A stretch of 64,000 bases of DNA from Hygrocybe punicea (GCA_963556145.1 OY744466.1:4836001-4900000); one strand, 5' to 3'. Shown: positions 21,454 to 34,500, counted from the stretch's first letter. Notes: generated by a model not told the origin, from the sequence alone. Program-made: numbers and translations.

Positions 21454-22403
21454 AGGGTGGCGTTTGATTTCTAATCGCAAAGATAGAACAATGTCTACCA
21501 AGGGAATAAGTAATCTCAGAGACGATGTGCAATATGCAACGCTCAGTCATTTTCCCCACATCGTTGAGCATGTACAACGGTCATAGAAACGCCATCCAAA
21601 CGTGACATCACACATGTGATGTCATGTCTGGACGTTTACACGTGACATCGTGCTTGTGAAATCACATGTGGACCGGACTCCGCATCACATGATGAAAAAG
21701 CATCTCTTTTTTCAACCATCACGTGCATCTCCGAACAACAATCTAATATGCCATCTCTTCATCTCCCTGTCCTTTTCACAGTCTCTGGTGGACACACCTA
21801 CCACAAATCATCAGAAGGCAACACATCCGTTGAATTTAAATGCAAAGGTTCATGGTAAATCATCGTGTGCAGCATCCTAATCATCACTTACTGTGGTATA
21901 CCAGTGTTTGTTGCATTCTGACAGATGACAGCTCTGCAACCATGCAACTTTTGGTCAAATGTGATGTTGTCAGTTGCCAGGTGATTGTTATTCGTCAAGA
22001 GCCCACCCTTGATATTCACATAATTTTGTAGGCCACAAAACCGAATGAAGAGCAGATACGCGGCTTGATATTGCATGTGCTCGTGTCTTGACATATGGAC
22101 AAGTCCACCTGCGTGTTTTTTAGGCTGAAAGAACAATGGTACTCCACCATTTCCATGAGGTTAGATGTGACTCCAATTGATACTCAGAAATTGTGTCAAA
22201 ACATCAAATTGGCATTTATTTCGACAACGAGCAAGCATCCTGGATGACAGATATGTATGCGGATTTGCTCAGTTTGCTCACCAGCACACTGGGCAAAAGT
22301 AGCATTGAATATTTACAGTCAGTATGACAAATTCATAATACCACAACTAATCTCTACTTCAACAGAAATGATGTCGACACCAATGGCCAATTTTTGCAGT
22401 TAA
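21454..22403. other. No gene recognised; probable left part of a KDZ element
   Basis: Begins with the right copy of the LINE target duplication. Two palindromes lie at 21596-21673. No coding domain is recognised up to the Ulp1 fragment. Given the KDZ and Ulp1 genes downstream on the plus strand, this may be the left, non-coding part of that transposon. Confidence 0.4.
21596..21673. repeat. Two tandem palindromes related to the one at 17-100
   Basis: 21596-21631 is a 36-base palindrome (arms CCAAACGTGACATCACAC and its near complement). 21634-21673 is a weaker one with the same TTTACACGTGACATC / AATCACATGTGG theme. The shared core TGACATCACA with TGTGATGTCA links them to 17-100. Confidence 0.7.
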
Positions 22404-23400
22404 ATGAGAGGCCAGATGTGGTCATGTACATATAACATATGCATTGCCAGGCCCATTGCTCACCTCAGGTGTTCTAGGGTTGAAAACACGTGTACCGTTG
22501 CAAAATACTCAGAGCGGGGTGCGGTTCCATGGATTTCATATCAACGTTTGGAAAAGGATTGGCTAGATGACGAACTGATTAATTTTGGTACCCAGTAAGT
22601 ATATTTCAACCCTCCAGTGCAGTAGCTTATTCCCTGTTTCAGCTATGCTCTGCAGAAAGCAGCAATCCATCAGCCAGATTTGCTGGAAAATATACACATA
22701 TTCATTACTTTTTTCATGGAGAAATTGAGGTACACATTGCTTGGTGGTTCATATAACTTAATTTCCTCTGAATCTGGACACAGGAAGAATGGTGTGAAGA
22801 GTTTGAAGAGGTGGACGAAGGCAATCGACATATTTTCGCTCTGATACTTGGTCTTTCCTGTTCCCACTGGGTGAGTGCAGTCAGCTTTCATGAAGGCAAC
22901 ATCTCACCTCACCATCAGTGACCACTGGTATTTGATTATCATGACAAATCCTGGTGCATGTTTGTCACAAAATCCTGCTGATGGACTGCACACATAATTA
23001 TCCATTTTAGCTTTGCCTTGAACTTACTCATCTTCGATTAGCGTAACATTTGTTCTCGATTCACTGCCCCCGGCGAACCATCATAAAGATATATCCCTGG
23101 TGCATGTGTGGCTGGCTGGCATTGCTATGAACACCAGACAGGTGAAAAAGCTGGCACATATCAAGAGAGTCACCCCCATGGTGAACAATGTCTAACATCA
23201 GTGTTGCGACTGAATTGAAGATTTGTCTTCAGGTACCTGGACAGCCGAATTTTGACGATTGTGGCATCTACATGCTGCATTTCCTTCGAATCTTCTTAGA
23301 AAACCCAATGGAAATGATGGACATCATGCTGGGTGACAAGAGTACCATCAAAGCTGCCAAAGATCCATGGCAAGACTGGTGAATACCCACGCTCCGTCGG
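22404..23400 (+). pseudogene. Decayed Ulp1-like (C48) cysteine protease gene
   Basis: Pieces of a SUMO/NEDD-type protease are collinear on the plus strand. DWLDDELINFG (about 22550-22590) is the N-terminal substrate-binding motif. HWYLIIMTNPG carries the catalytic His at 22923-22925, FVLDSL the catalytic Asp at 23058-23060, and VPGQPNFDDCGIYMLHF the oxyanion Gln (23242-23244) and catalytic Cys (23260-23262). All four catalytic residues survive, but in different frames with stops between them. Some breaks look like 45-60-base introns (donor GTAAGT near 22595, acceptor TTTCAG near 22642); others are frameshifts. Ulp1-type proteases are known companions of KDZ-class transposases, and a KDZ gene follows immediately. 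Confidence 0.78.
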
Positions 23401-23723
23401 GAACTCCAGGGGGCCTTGTGCAGGCAAGCTGTTCGCAATTGCCTTCAGGGGGATGTGCTGGACAGGGTTGTAGTGGAAGGAAAGGAGGGTTCATTCAGTG
23501 ATGTTAAATTGGTCCAAGGTTGGTTTGAGGCCCCAATGATGGTATCAGATTCTGACAGTTCATCAGATTTGTAACCTTGTCCTGTACTGAAATGTACTTG
23601 TATGTCAAGGCAGGTAATTTATGTCATATTTATTATTTGCCATGTGTTGTGCCTTGTGCATTGGTCTTTATAATGCGTGTCATTTGCTCACTTTTCCCAC
23701 ACTCATCCAACTATTGTTCATCC

Positions 23724-26700
23724 ATGCCGAAATCAAAAGTCACTTCCCGGTCAGGAAAAAAAAGAAAATTTGGCAGAGAGGTTGAATTTATGGTGGTGGC
23801 AAAGAAACGAGGTGGAAAGACAGTCAAGGCTCATCCAGTCATTCGTCAGCCAAGTCCTGTAAAACAATCAGAAAGGAGTGAAGATCCTCCCATGCCCTCA
23901 ACGTCGTTTGTGGAAGAGGAGGAGCCTCTGACAAGGAGACACTGAAATAAGAGTGGAAAGGTTGACACAACTATTATCTGTTCGACTTGATTTTGATTGC
24001 ATGTCAATTAGACACAGAATGATGAAATGGAAGCCTGGAAAGCGATTCACAAGCAATACCTCTCCAAACTCTTATCATCTGAGGCCCCCCCTTCCGATGT
24101 TACGTGCCAGACATGTCTCATGGCTGATATGTCTATTCGTTGCCCTGATTGCTATGGTTGTCCTTCACTCTGCCACCATTGTTGTTTGCAAACACACAAG
24201 CATAATCCATTCCACAGAATTGAGATCTGGAATGGCAAATGTTTCTTGAAACATGACCTTAATATGATTGGCCTGGTCATGTGTCTTGGCCATGGTGGAG
24301 GTGATTGTCCATCATACAGACATGATGGACGGGAGCCATCTGTCGAAGATACATCTCTGAGGGATATTTTAATGTCTGGCCTGGATGAGGAGGACGATTC
24401 AGAATCGGAATTGGGTGTTCACGCCAAGGAGGATATCCTCACTGTCACTCATATGAATGGAATTTACCGACGTCGAATCCGATGGTGCTCCTGCCCAGAT
24501 GCCCCTACTCGAGACATTCAACTACTTCGAATGCATTTGTATCCTGCAATGGCAAAACGGCCATCGTCAGCCTTCACTTTCCAGCTCCTGGATCATTTCT
24601 ACATTGATTCGATGGTATGCAAAACGTCTGCAAACAACTTTTATAACAAGTTAAGGAGACTGTCTTGCAATGCAATGCCAGATACATTGCTGGTTCGTGA
24701 TATACTTCTTCTTTGGTTACACAGTCCATACCGAATGAAGTACTGAGTTATGTTGTTCAGGATAATTATCGTGAACTAATGAGGGTCTCAAGACAGTGGC
24801 AGTACTTAAGAAACAATTCGGCTTTGTCATGATACTGAGAAGGAGCCTGGTAATGGCAATCTGGCATTGTTTTGCCCTGCATGTCCCCAGCTGGGAATAA
24901 ATCTTCTGCAGAACTGGACAGATAGACCTCATCAGTGGGTCATTCTGATCAGTTTTCATTTATTCCTCACCAAACATGAAAACAGGTGGTTTTACAGGCC
25001 CAGCATTGTCATCGATGGGAATTTCAAAGCTGAGCAGATTAACATGTGGAAGCCTGATGACAACATTGGGCTTATTGATGGACAAGGCTATATGGTTGAG
25101 GATGCACCTTATCGTACTCATCTGGCAGCTTTCCTGGAGTCCAAAGAGGTATTTATCAAATTGTGAATTTCATGAATGCTAAATCAATGATCCTGTATCA
25201 GAGGTCACAGTGCTCCAACCACAAGGCTGTCAACCAAGCAAATGCCAATCATCATAACTTATATGCTACTGGCATTGGTGCATGTGCTTGTGTGAAGCAT
25301 GGTTGCTTTGTACCGCACAGTGTCGTCGACGTCTAGAAGGGTGAATGGTCAGTCATGTGTTTTGAGCTATGAATCATCACAAATTTATTAAACAGCCTGC
25401 ACCAGACACATGAACATCAATTATTCGATATGCAATGCTCTCAATAGGCTGTGCCACAGTGGTATCAAGGAAGCACTGGTGGAATATGATATCATCTGCA
25501 GTTGGCTCATCAATTTTGCTAAAAGGGTTTTCGATTCTGACCACCTCACTCTCCCTGAAGCACTGGAGATCATTGGGGCTGTGGGCAAGTTTCATCTTGG
25601 TGCACATGTTGCCAAGTGTTTTGCCCTATTCAGTCTCAACTTCGTTCATGGTGCTGGTCAGCAGGATGGCGAAATTTTGGAGACACTGTGGGCTATCATC
25701 AACAAGATTTCCAGTTTTATTCATTTCATGTCAAAATCCCAACAATGTGAGATCCTGGATGACCTTATGAGGGATTCGAATTGGAAGAAGTTGGTAGGAA
25801 TGGGTATGTGATTCACAGGCATGTCATCAATACAAATCATCACCATAGCCATCCCACAGTTTGGTCTTTGTTGAAAAGGTATGATAAAGCAGTAGATGGA
25901 ATGCAGGAAATGAGGGCAGCCTTTGAGGAGCTTTCCAAAACTGTTGATGAGCAAGTGCTGTCGCAGTGGAAGGAAGAAGAAACAAGGGCAATGGATTTCC
26001 ATGGTGACTATTTGAGGGTATTCGATGTCAGAATGGAGAAAGGTTTGTCTTATAAAGTGTGTAATTTGGACACGGTAATGATGTTTCACCAGCACCATCA
26101 CAGGCTGAGATCAGGTTGAGACTGACCACAGGGAACCCCAAAGATGTAATGGCTGGTCGGGTGACCATTTTAAATGAAGGAATAAACATAGAACAAGCAC
26201 AGTAGGATGTATCCTGATTCTCATCAATCATCTCTTTGACATTTGTTTATCCTACAGGAATACTCTGAAGACAACTTCGCGTGCTGTTCAAAAAACAGGC
26301 AGTTTCACAGACAAGGCAAATCTGGAGGATTGTTGAAATAGGCTTCAGTCTCGAATCGATTCGTTCCACAGAAAAATGCACAGAATACTGGGTGAACAAG
26401 TGGATGACTGTAATTTGGTGAATTGTGAATCAGATGCTGATGATTGGATCATGGATTTGGATGAGGAGGGTGAGGTAGATGAAGAAGAAGATGATAACGT
26501 CACAGAATGGCCTGAAAACTGTCGACTTACAATGCCATCTACCTTGGGAATTGAGGAATGTGCTCGGCTGGGTTTGGAAAATTTGGCTGCTCAGGAGGTG
26601 GAACTCAGGGTGGGGCAAGCAAACAACTGTTTGGAAAACTTGAGGATGACAATGGGTGAGAAAATGGTAATTTTTCGAACCTCTGTCCATGGAGCAAACA

Positions 26701-27228
26701 GTCAGAAGAAGAAGACTCGAGCATGGGACGACATACATGCCATCCAGCAAAAAGTTTCCAAATATGCCACCAGCTACAGGCAGGCTCGTTGAGCATTGGT
26801 CAGTCTAGGGGGGAGTGCAGACATTTTGGATCGTTTCAAAGTGCTGAGGCAGGAGGATATTAAGATGAGTGGTAATATGCTTGAGGAGAATAGAGTGGGC
26901 CAGAGGAGTCACAAGCTTCCCTGGATCTGGCGGATGAAAGATAGGAATAATACTGGGGACAACGATTGGATGCAGGAAGGTAAATAATGGTTCTCCTACA
27001 GCAATTCATGGAAGATCTTACTGCTATACAGTGTATCGTGTAAACTGGCTCTGTGGAAAGGCCAGATATGATCGGTGGTCTGAAGAATTGCAAAGTGTCA
27101 AGTCAGAAATGGGTAACATAATTCATTGGTTGAAACACCAGGAAGTGCAATGGGAAGCACGTCATGACAAAGTTGGTCCCAGACTGAGGGGGCACATCTG
27201 TTATGCTGAAAAACAGATGGTAATGTGA
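23724..27228 (+). pseudogene. KDZ transposase with CxC2 domain, decayed
   Basis: Starts MPKSKVTSRSGKKRK at 23724 with a basic N-terminus. The CxC2 cysteine cluster (CQTC, CPDC, CHHC, then PFHRIEIWNG and LGHGGG) spans about 24100-24300. The transposase core follows: FCPACPQLGINLL (24867), DGNFKAEQ, IDGQGYM, then a shifted-frame block (NHKAVNQANANHHN, ATGIGACACVKHG, VVD). Next come the hallmark KFHLGAHV and NFVHGAGQQDGEILE (about 25590-25680) and C-terminal blocks PENCRLTMPS, KTRAWDDI, SADILDRFK, PWIWRM, KARYDRWSEEL and CYAEKQ (to 27228). There are several frameshifts and a TAG at 25334-25336 where VVDFQKGE is expected, besides real introns. KDZ enzymes move large basidiomycete transposons; this copy is inactive. 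Confidence 0.92.
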
Positions 27229-27339
27229 AGGAATATGATAGCACAAGCAGAAATTGCCTTTGCCAACAAGATGAAGTAATACATATCATTAGAGAAGATT
27301 TGGTTCAAACTAATATATTCCTAACCAACTGGACCATAA

Positions 27340-27760
27340 CCATCTGCCAATAATGGCCAGCAAGCCAATATATAGTATTCAGCCAACATAACCAGACCGG
27401 TCAGCCAATCCATCTTTCATGGCCAGCCAAAATACCCAGACCGGTCAGCCAACCCATGTTCCATGGCCAGCCAAAATACCCACACTGGTTGGCCAACCCA
27501 TGTTCCATGGCCAGCCAAAAACCCCAGACCGGTTGGCCAATCCATCTTTCATGGCCAGCCAAAATACCCAGACCGGTTGGCCAATATATCCCTCTGCTTC
27601 GGCCAACTCATGTACCTCAGAACATAGACCCCTTGGCCAAGCCATCTGCCCTGGAGAAAGATATTGGTTGGCCGAGATTGGCTGGCCCACTCAGAGTGGG
27701 AATTGTCCATCTCGGCTGATCCATGTTTCATGGACAAGATACACTGTAAGGTGTGTGTCA
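27340..27760 (+). repeat. 44-base tandem repeat element, copy 1
   Basis: About four tandem copies of a 44-base unit (GGCCAACCCATGTTCCATGG and CCAGCCAAAATACCCAGACC form most of it) run from about 27410 to 27585. A unique end follows at about 27690-27745 (GGAATTGTCCATCTCGGCTG). The same unique end plus tandem units recur inverted at 62670-63030, and the unique end alone at 39690-39770. The open frames across the repeat are by-products of a unit that lacks stops. Confidence 0.85.
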
Positions 27761-29754
27761 GAATGTAGGAAGTGGGGTCAACGTTGATATGCACTCATCT
27801 GCGCTGACCACCGAATCGACAAATCGAACAGGTTCTAGCTATCCTTCAAAAATGAGCCCTACATGTTGCAACTTCGCGATGGCTCGCAGCCACTCATGCA
27901 ACCTCTCAATCGTATCACGAACATCTCTGACGAAGTCATGGACCAAGATAGAAAACCTTCAAATCAGATCGAGTCCCAGACTCTCGCATAATCATTCACC
28001 TTTCATACAGCAATGCCCCATTTCATCTTAGATAGACTAACTCGTTTAGAACACTTATTCCCTTTCCCCCACCAGACTCCTTTGTTCTTCCTTTGTTACA
28101 AGACCATCTTTATCCTCCTTTCAGGACCATTTTTGGCTACGTTTTCATGTGATTCATACATATTCCTTTCTTTCGACCCCTATTAGAGTAAGTTTCTTTC
28201 TTTCCACGACTTTTTACTTCTCCTCTAATCTCCGACCGTCGACATATAAAATAGCTATGTAGATTACACTTAATCACAGAGAGCGCATCGTTCCCCCCTT
28301 TCCACTTCATTATATCTCCCTCAAAAATCATCACGACATTACTTTCTTTGAGCTCAACCATCGCCAACTTTAGTTCAATACCTCGACCTTCTATCGTTGT
28401 CGCGACTTTAATTGCTAAGTCACACTATCAATCGCAATCGTTGCGATACTTGTAGAAGCTAAATACTTCACTTACTCATAATCGCACCAGTTGTAGAGTG
28501 TTGTTTGTTGTGCACAGCACCTCGACTAGCATATCAACATAGGTGTCAAAGAAAATGTCCTCTGCAAGTTCCACTCGAATTTCTTCCATGGATAGGAGCT
28601 TCATCAAGATCTCGAGTGAAAATTAACAAGTTGTCGAATCATAATAGCCACGCTGCATACTCGCACACTGTTCAAGCCAGAATAGCACCCAGAATTTGCA
28701 GTTGGAGTGACCCTGACAAGAACACCAAGCGCTAAACTCATATTCCCCTAGCAAAAGATATCCCGGGTTTGATTCAGCATTGGAAGGTAATGGCATAATT
28801 TTATCACCTTTAAAACACAGGCTAAGACACCATGGCCAAAGAACTCGTTAGCCTGGATGATTGTGCTTAGGCTGGATAATGATTGACTTGGGCAAAATAC
28901 CCACTCTCAAAAGCAGACCTGATGGGCACTTCATATTCATCTATGAGTACAATCACTCCTCATCCAGATTGCCAGGCTAGCAGCCCTGATAGTTGCATCA
29001 GCGCTAGCTTGCAGATGTCAGCAGAGACTGTCTTGCAAATGATAGATTGGTAACATGACCAACTTACTTTAGCCTTTTTAACTGGCTAGGAGTGAATGCA
29101 TGAGACAATGATCCTACCAATGGACTATAGTCATCATATGACCACTCTTGGTGTTGACAGTCAAATGAAAATGATGCAATGGTTTTCAAAATCTCTGCTG
29201 GAAGCTCTCTCAGTTTTCTGCATAGGATAAGTTCCACTGCACTAACTAGCTTTGCCTCCATTGAGCCTCACATACTCAGGTTGCCATTCACAGGGTTTCA
29301 CAATGTCAAGATCTAAATGAATGATGACTCTTCTCAGGCTATCTAGTGCAGGATCAGTATACTACATCTGATCGACTTGTTGCATGATTTCCCATTATAT
29401 AGCAGCAGAACTTACCCTCCATGACAAAGCCTCACATTCAATTCTCAGTTCCAGAGACAACTTGGTGGTCTTCAAGTGTAGGAGACATCTATTATAATCA
29501 GCCAGGACCATGTAATGAATAATTCACAATTTACCTGGATGACTCCCATTCACAGGTCAAAACCCCATCCTTGACTAAAATTAATGTTCCTATACCCAAA
29601 TAGTAATACTTGACAGGGAGGGATGACATTGGAAACGATGGATATGTGGTGGATGAAAAACCTGTGATAGACCAGAGGACAAGATCACATGACTTGTGAG
29701 TTGTCATGCTCGACAAATTGGCTGTGATGAAGCTATTGACTATCACCCTATTCA
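27761..29754. other. No gene recognised
   Basis: AT-rich sequence with pyrimidine-rich stretches around 28030-28210. A minus-strand frame at 29064-29261 (LPAEILKTIASFSFD, then SYDDYSPLVGSL) and another at 29531-29746 look mildly protein-like but belong to no family I recognise. They could be exons of a decayed gene. Confidence 0.4.
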
Positions 29755-30496
29755 GTTACAGTTGCCAAATACAGAAACAGCTTCCAAAATGTTCTTGCTG
29801 TTCTAAAGAGTGACACAATGGCTATTTGACCATTTCAACAGTCCCAGAACTGAATATTAACTGGTAATGGGATGTGGGCGACTTCAATGAGCTATTTTTG
29901 GTGTACATATATAGAGTGATATTCATGTTTTATTGATACTCCTCTGCCAAAATAGAACCCTTAAACTTAGATATCTCTCTTACTCCACCAATAAAATTGA
30001 AAGAAATCTGAGGTGACATCTGAAGACAGGTGTAATGCATTGTATTGCATTCTTCATGTGTGCTTTGAAGTTGCTGATACCTGAAGTTGTATACACCCAA
30101 TTATGAATTGGCAGGTAACATGACCTGCATGATCATCACATTTGTTCAACTGTCAATACTTTAGCATCTGTAGCCAAACTATAATCACATCAGCCTGAAA
30201 ACTCAAGGCACACATGAAGACTGCATTACACCTGTCTTCAGATGCCATCTCAAATTTTTCTCACTTTACTGGTGGAGTAAGGCAGATATGTAAGTTTAAG
30301 TATTTTAACAGAGGGGTGTAAATAGAACATGAATATTGCTCCATATATTTACACCAAAAATAACTCAAGTCTCTCACATCCCACTACCAGTTAACATTTG
30401 GTTCTTGAACTGTTGAAATGGTCAAATAGCCATTGTGTTGCTCTTTAGAATGGCAAGAACATTTTGGAAGCTATTTCCATATTTGGTGACTGTAAC
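29755..30496. repeat. Foldback element with about 300-base inverted arms
   Basis: 29755-30060 and 30190-30496 are reverse complements with modest divergence. Matching blocks include GTTACAG at the tips, GGCTATTTGACCATTTCAAC, CTTACTCCACCA and TCTGAAGACAGGTGTAATGC. The spacer is about 130 bases. No clear target duplication is visible. It is a non-coding snap-back MITE. Confidence 0.88.
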
Positions 30497-30631
30497 AAAA
30501 TTAGAAAATTAGATCATCTACTTTTCCATATGTTGTCAACAAACACAACTTTTTCTCCAATCCAAAGCCTTGCTACCAAATTTGGCACCTCTCTCATCTT
30601 GTGGTGCCATGTGCAAACTTCTTTGCATCTT

Positions 30632-30735
30632 GTCTCATCTAACCCTCTCATCTTCTTGTCTCATCCAACCCTCTCATCTTCTTGTCTCATCCAACCCTCT
30701 CATCTTCTTGGCTCATCCAACCCTCTCATCTTCGG
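30632..30735. repeat. 26-base minisatellite, four units
   Basis: Unit TCTCATCCAACCCTCTCATC followed by TTCTTG, four near-identical copies; the last ends CTTCGG. Confidence 0.92.
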
Positions 30736-31194
30736 GCAACATTTTTAACCCTCTCCAGTCTCCAACAGCATGGGCTTCAATTTTCCTCTATCATATGCTG
30801 AATAGTGCCTGCAACTGACTGTATTTCCCATGCACCAATGCTTTTTTGTTGTAGGAAAATGTTGTCCAACAATTTTGTCTAGTCAACTTATGCACATTCT
30901 CTGTTGTATTTACGTTCTTGTAGACTTCACCCCTGGACAAGCAACTATGTGACCATGTTATAGCTGATTAGTCAGCCGTGACATTCTAACCCTAACCTAA
31001 ACATTAGTTATGCCTAACCACCTCCATGTCACCTTCCACAACTCAAGGGAATATGCCAAGAATCTCCATATCAAATGGCGGTGCTGTGCATTCCAGCAGG
31101 ACACACTGGTGAGAACAATTTCATTTGACCATCTGGCTGTATGCCAGAGAAGGGGAATATGTCACAACTTTGCATGTTTACCATATGCAGAGGG
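30736..31194. other. No gene recognised
   Basis: A plus-strand frame at 31010-31261 is the antisense shadow of the deaminase-like fragment in its right half; nothing else is supported. Confidence 0.4.
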
Positions 31195-31547
31195 TTATTT
31201 TGAATGTACACGTGGTTGTAGTTTTGTGGGTCCCTTGAATGTAAAAGTCATTCCACAATAGGAGTATTTTCCAACAGATGGGCAACAAAGTTTTGAGACA
31301 CCAATGATACGCTCCACGTCCTATGCCATAAGTCACAAGACAACACCAATTGAAGACAATGAATGCTTACCTTTAAGCCATGTGCTCTGGCCAAAATGAA
31401 CGCCAGCAAAATCATTTCACAATGCAGCATTCCAATGTTGCATGTGCCATTTTGAAATTTCTGGAAAAAGTCACTATGCATAGTCGACCTTGTATCTTGG
31501 TTGGCAGAAGAAAACTGTTTCTGTAAAAAAGAAATAACATCACTCAC
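31195..31547 (-). pseudogene. Deaminase-like fragment (OTT_1508-type), two exons
   Basis: Minus-strand exon about 31371-31547 encodes NIGMLHCEMILLAFILARAHGLK. A 50-base intron (31321-31370, donor GTAAGC, acceptor GGCATAG) joins it in phase 0 to 31195-31320, which encodes DVERIIGVSKLCCPSVGKYS and ends at TAA 31195-31197. The H-C-E motif followed about 35 residues later by VSKLCCP resembles the H-[AC]-E ... C-x-C zinc site of cytidine-deaminase-fold proteins, especially the fungal OTT_1508-like group; the second cysteine motif here is CC rather than P-C-x2-C. The N-terminal exons are not recognised, so this is a remnant or an incompletely seen gene. No substrate can be inferred. Confidence 0.42.
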
Positions 31548-34500
31548 AGATGCAATGGAGTCTGATATGATTCCTGGGATTACTGCTTGAGGTAAGTGTC
31601 CATAATTCCTTAGTTTGTCTTACAGAGACTAAGAACAGCCTAGATCCAACATATGAGGACATTTGTATTATATTTGAGTCCTTTCTTCATTTGTTTTTCA
31701 TCCAAATATATATTCCCATCTTCATATTGATAATGTCTTTCAGCAGTCAAATTGACATGCCAATCACTAGAATGGCTATTGATCAACCAATCACTTATAT
31801 AAGCAATCAGAAACCACAAACCCACCAATCCATGGCGGTTAGGATCTATGCTGCTATGTTCATGATATATAAATGGTCCTAGCAGAAGGTTCAGATGAAT
31901 AGTGGTGGCTGAACTGGATATGGTGATGTGATTTATGGCATCATAAATCCATATTCTGAGTCAACACCAGCTTGGAAGACCAGAAATATACTGTGAAAAA
32001 AAGGGGGTTGGGGAGCTGTATGTTGAGAATTCTGGTAACAGAGAGACCCACAAGCCATGGTGACCAGTTGTGGGCTAAATCTGGCCTCCATTCCACTGTC
32101 AGAAACCCCCATTCTCTACATATGCAGTAGAAACATAGGCAGAATTGGGCATGAGGGTGGTGTAAAATGATTTGAATGTCATTGCACCTTTGTCCTATGG
32201 GATGTTGTCCAGCTGCTCATGAGACTCATGGTAGGATTTGTCCATCAATTCAGCCTAACTCATGATACTAATGAGTTTCCAGCTCTGAAATGAATAAAAA
32301 TTGATAGTATATACATTTTTGTGGTGGGTGATGATGTCCTAGCTCCCAATTCTCCATTTCCCTTGTTTATGCACCTGTGTTTTTCCATTCTTTCCACTGG
32401 TGCTATTACAAATCAGGAATGTATGTCTTGAGCTAGGTAGTAGTTGCATGTAATCAACACTGTGGGTGGTAGACTTGTGACAGGTATGTAGTGAAAATAA
32501 AAATATGTAAACTTTGTCTTAAAGTACAACTCCAGTACATAAACTGGTCCAAGGTGCTGACTGCATCAGAAATATGTCTGTTTTGATATTACATGATATG
32601 TCAAGTCCATTCTATTAGTGTACATCCAGTAAGTATCTTGTGAGGACATTCATTCCTCTATCATCATGCCTTGACCATCTTACAGGATCACAGGATAGCT
32701 CACTTGGAACCTATAGAATGACTGCCTATCACTGTTGGAACTTAGTACCCAACATGTGGTTCTGAGGTGGTCATCTCCACAGAACCATCAATATGTCACT
32801 TAGCAGCAATTATCTTTCCCAAGGTGTAGGATACAGCTTCAATATCACTGTATATGAATATAGTCCTGGTTTTATATGCACCTACAAATGGAAATGAACC
32901 ATAGAATAAAATTCTGACCACACATCAAGGATAAGGGTCCCTGCTGTGGGAATCTGAAGACATTTGGTGATAGCTACAGCAGTTTTTATTTGCCAACTGT
33001 AACAAAAAATACTAGTATCCACCGCATCAGAGAGCTATTAGCTATTAGATCAGTGTTACCAGTCTAAATAATAGAAAAAAGTTGGACTTGGTGGACTGTG
33101 GCACTGTTCTATCATGAGATTGGTCTGATCCAATTGAAAACGATGTTCTGAATCACATTCAACCAACTTATATGATGGTTCCAGAATCCTACTCAACTAT
33201 ATGACAGAGACTAGGACACAACACCTAATTTCCCTATTGTCTTCACCCATGCAACTGCTTTCATCATATGATACTCCAACTTCAACTTCATCCATATAAT
33301 CTTCATTGATGTGATGGTCAATACTATCACATCATGAAGATGTTGATTTCAAATTATGATGAGACAGATCCTCTGTAGATACCTTTGAGGGATTCTTCAT
33401 TGGTACCCACTAAGTATTTACTTGGTTAGGTCCACATAGCAAATGCAGGATCTCCATGCATGGAGAAACCACATCATCTCATTGTGCCAGTCCCCTCATG
33501 AAAGCTCATAACCTGTTGCAATCTCTAAGATTCCGAGTTGATTCATTTGTACTGCAAGGTCCATTGTTGTGTACAGTAGTCAGTTTCAGGTTCTTGCATG
33601 GCAGTCATGAAGAAAAACTGAATGGTGCTCATGTGAGCAGTGAACAAGAGCACCTGAGGTTCCGTGTCACCAAGTGATATTTGGTAGTAAATGCATGCTG
33701 TTCCAGCCATTATGACCTGGTTGAATGCTGCCATATCCATTACATCAGGATTCCCTTCACTGGCACACATACACCAAGTCTTTGTAGAACCAATAGCAAC
33801 TTTACTGTATTCTCCCTGTAGCTGATGGTTTATGGATGAAATGAAATCGGCCATCTGGTATGAGCCTTTCAAGTTTTCTGGCAGAAGGCTTCAATAAATT
33901 CCATTTGCCAATTCCGTATTGAATCTGCTGTTGCAAGGAGTTAAATAGGTTCTGTGGGTAACTGGAGTCCAAAGTCACCAAAAATTCCACCCATTCCAAC
34001 CAGGCTGGTTGACATCAAGGACCTTGTTCCTGCCATCTGACTCCACAGTGTGATTTTGGTCAAGGAACAATTCCACTTTGTGAGATACCTGCCTCATGTC
34101 TCCAAGATCTGAAAGTGTTAGTGTGCCTGTAAACAGGCTCTGGTTAACCAGAATGTCATGACTAATTCCCTTCAGAATAGAATCTTCTCTCCACAGGGTA
34201 GGAATTCATGAGTGGCAGATAAGAGATTGTCTGGAACCTTCTGCAGCGGAGAAATCTCTAGAGGAGAAAACTTGGTCAAATGAGTGATACCAAGCATGTT
34301 GGTGCTCACTATAGGATTCAGATCCTCCTCAGTCCTTTCAATCATTTCATCAAACAAGGACAGAATTTCTTGTGGAACATTTTGAAATGGCAGTGTCTCA
34401 GAGATGGTGCATCTCAGATGGATTGACCACTGTTTGAATGATTCAGGATTGTTGGCAATGCTTGAAAGTTGAATATATTAAGTTGCTATTGTGGGAGCTT

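Noticed and set aside
27410..27585. CRISPR-like array
   Set aside because: The 44-base units are adjacent without unique spacers and the genome is eukaryotic; it is a tandem satellite.
31010..31261. Plus-strand 83-codon frame
   Set aside because: Largely antisense to the better-supported deaminase-like exon at 31195-31320.
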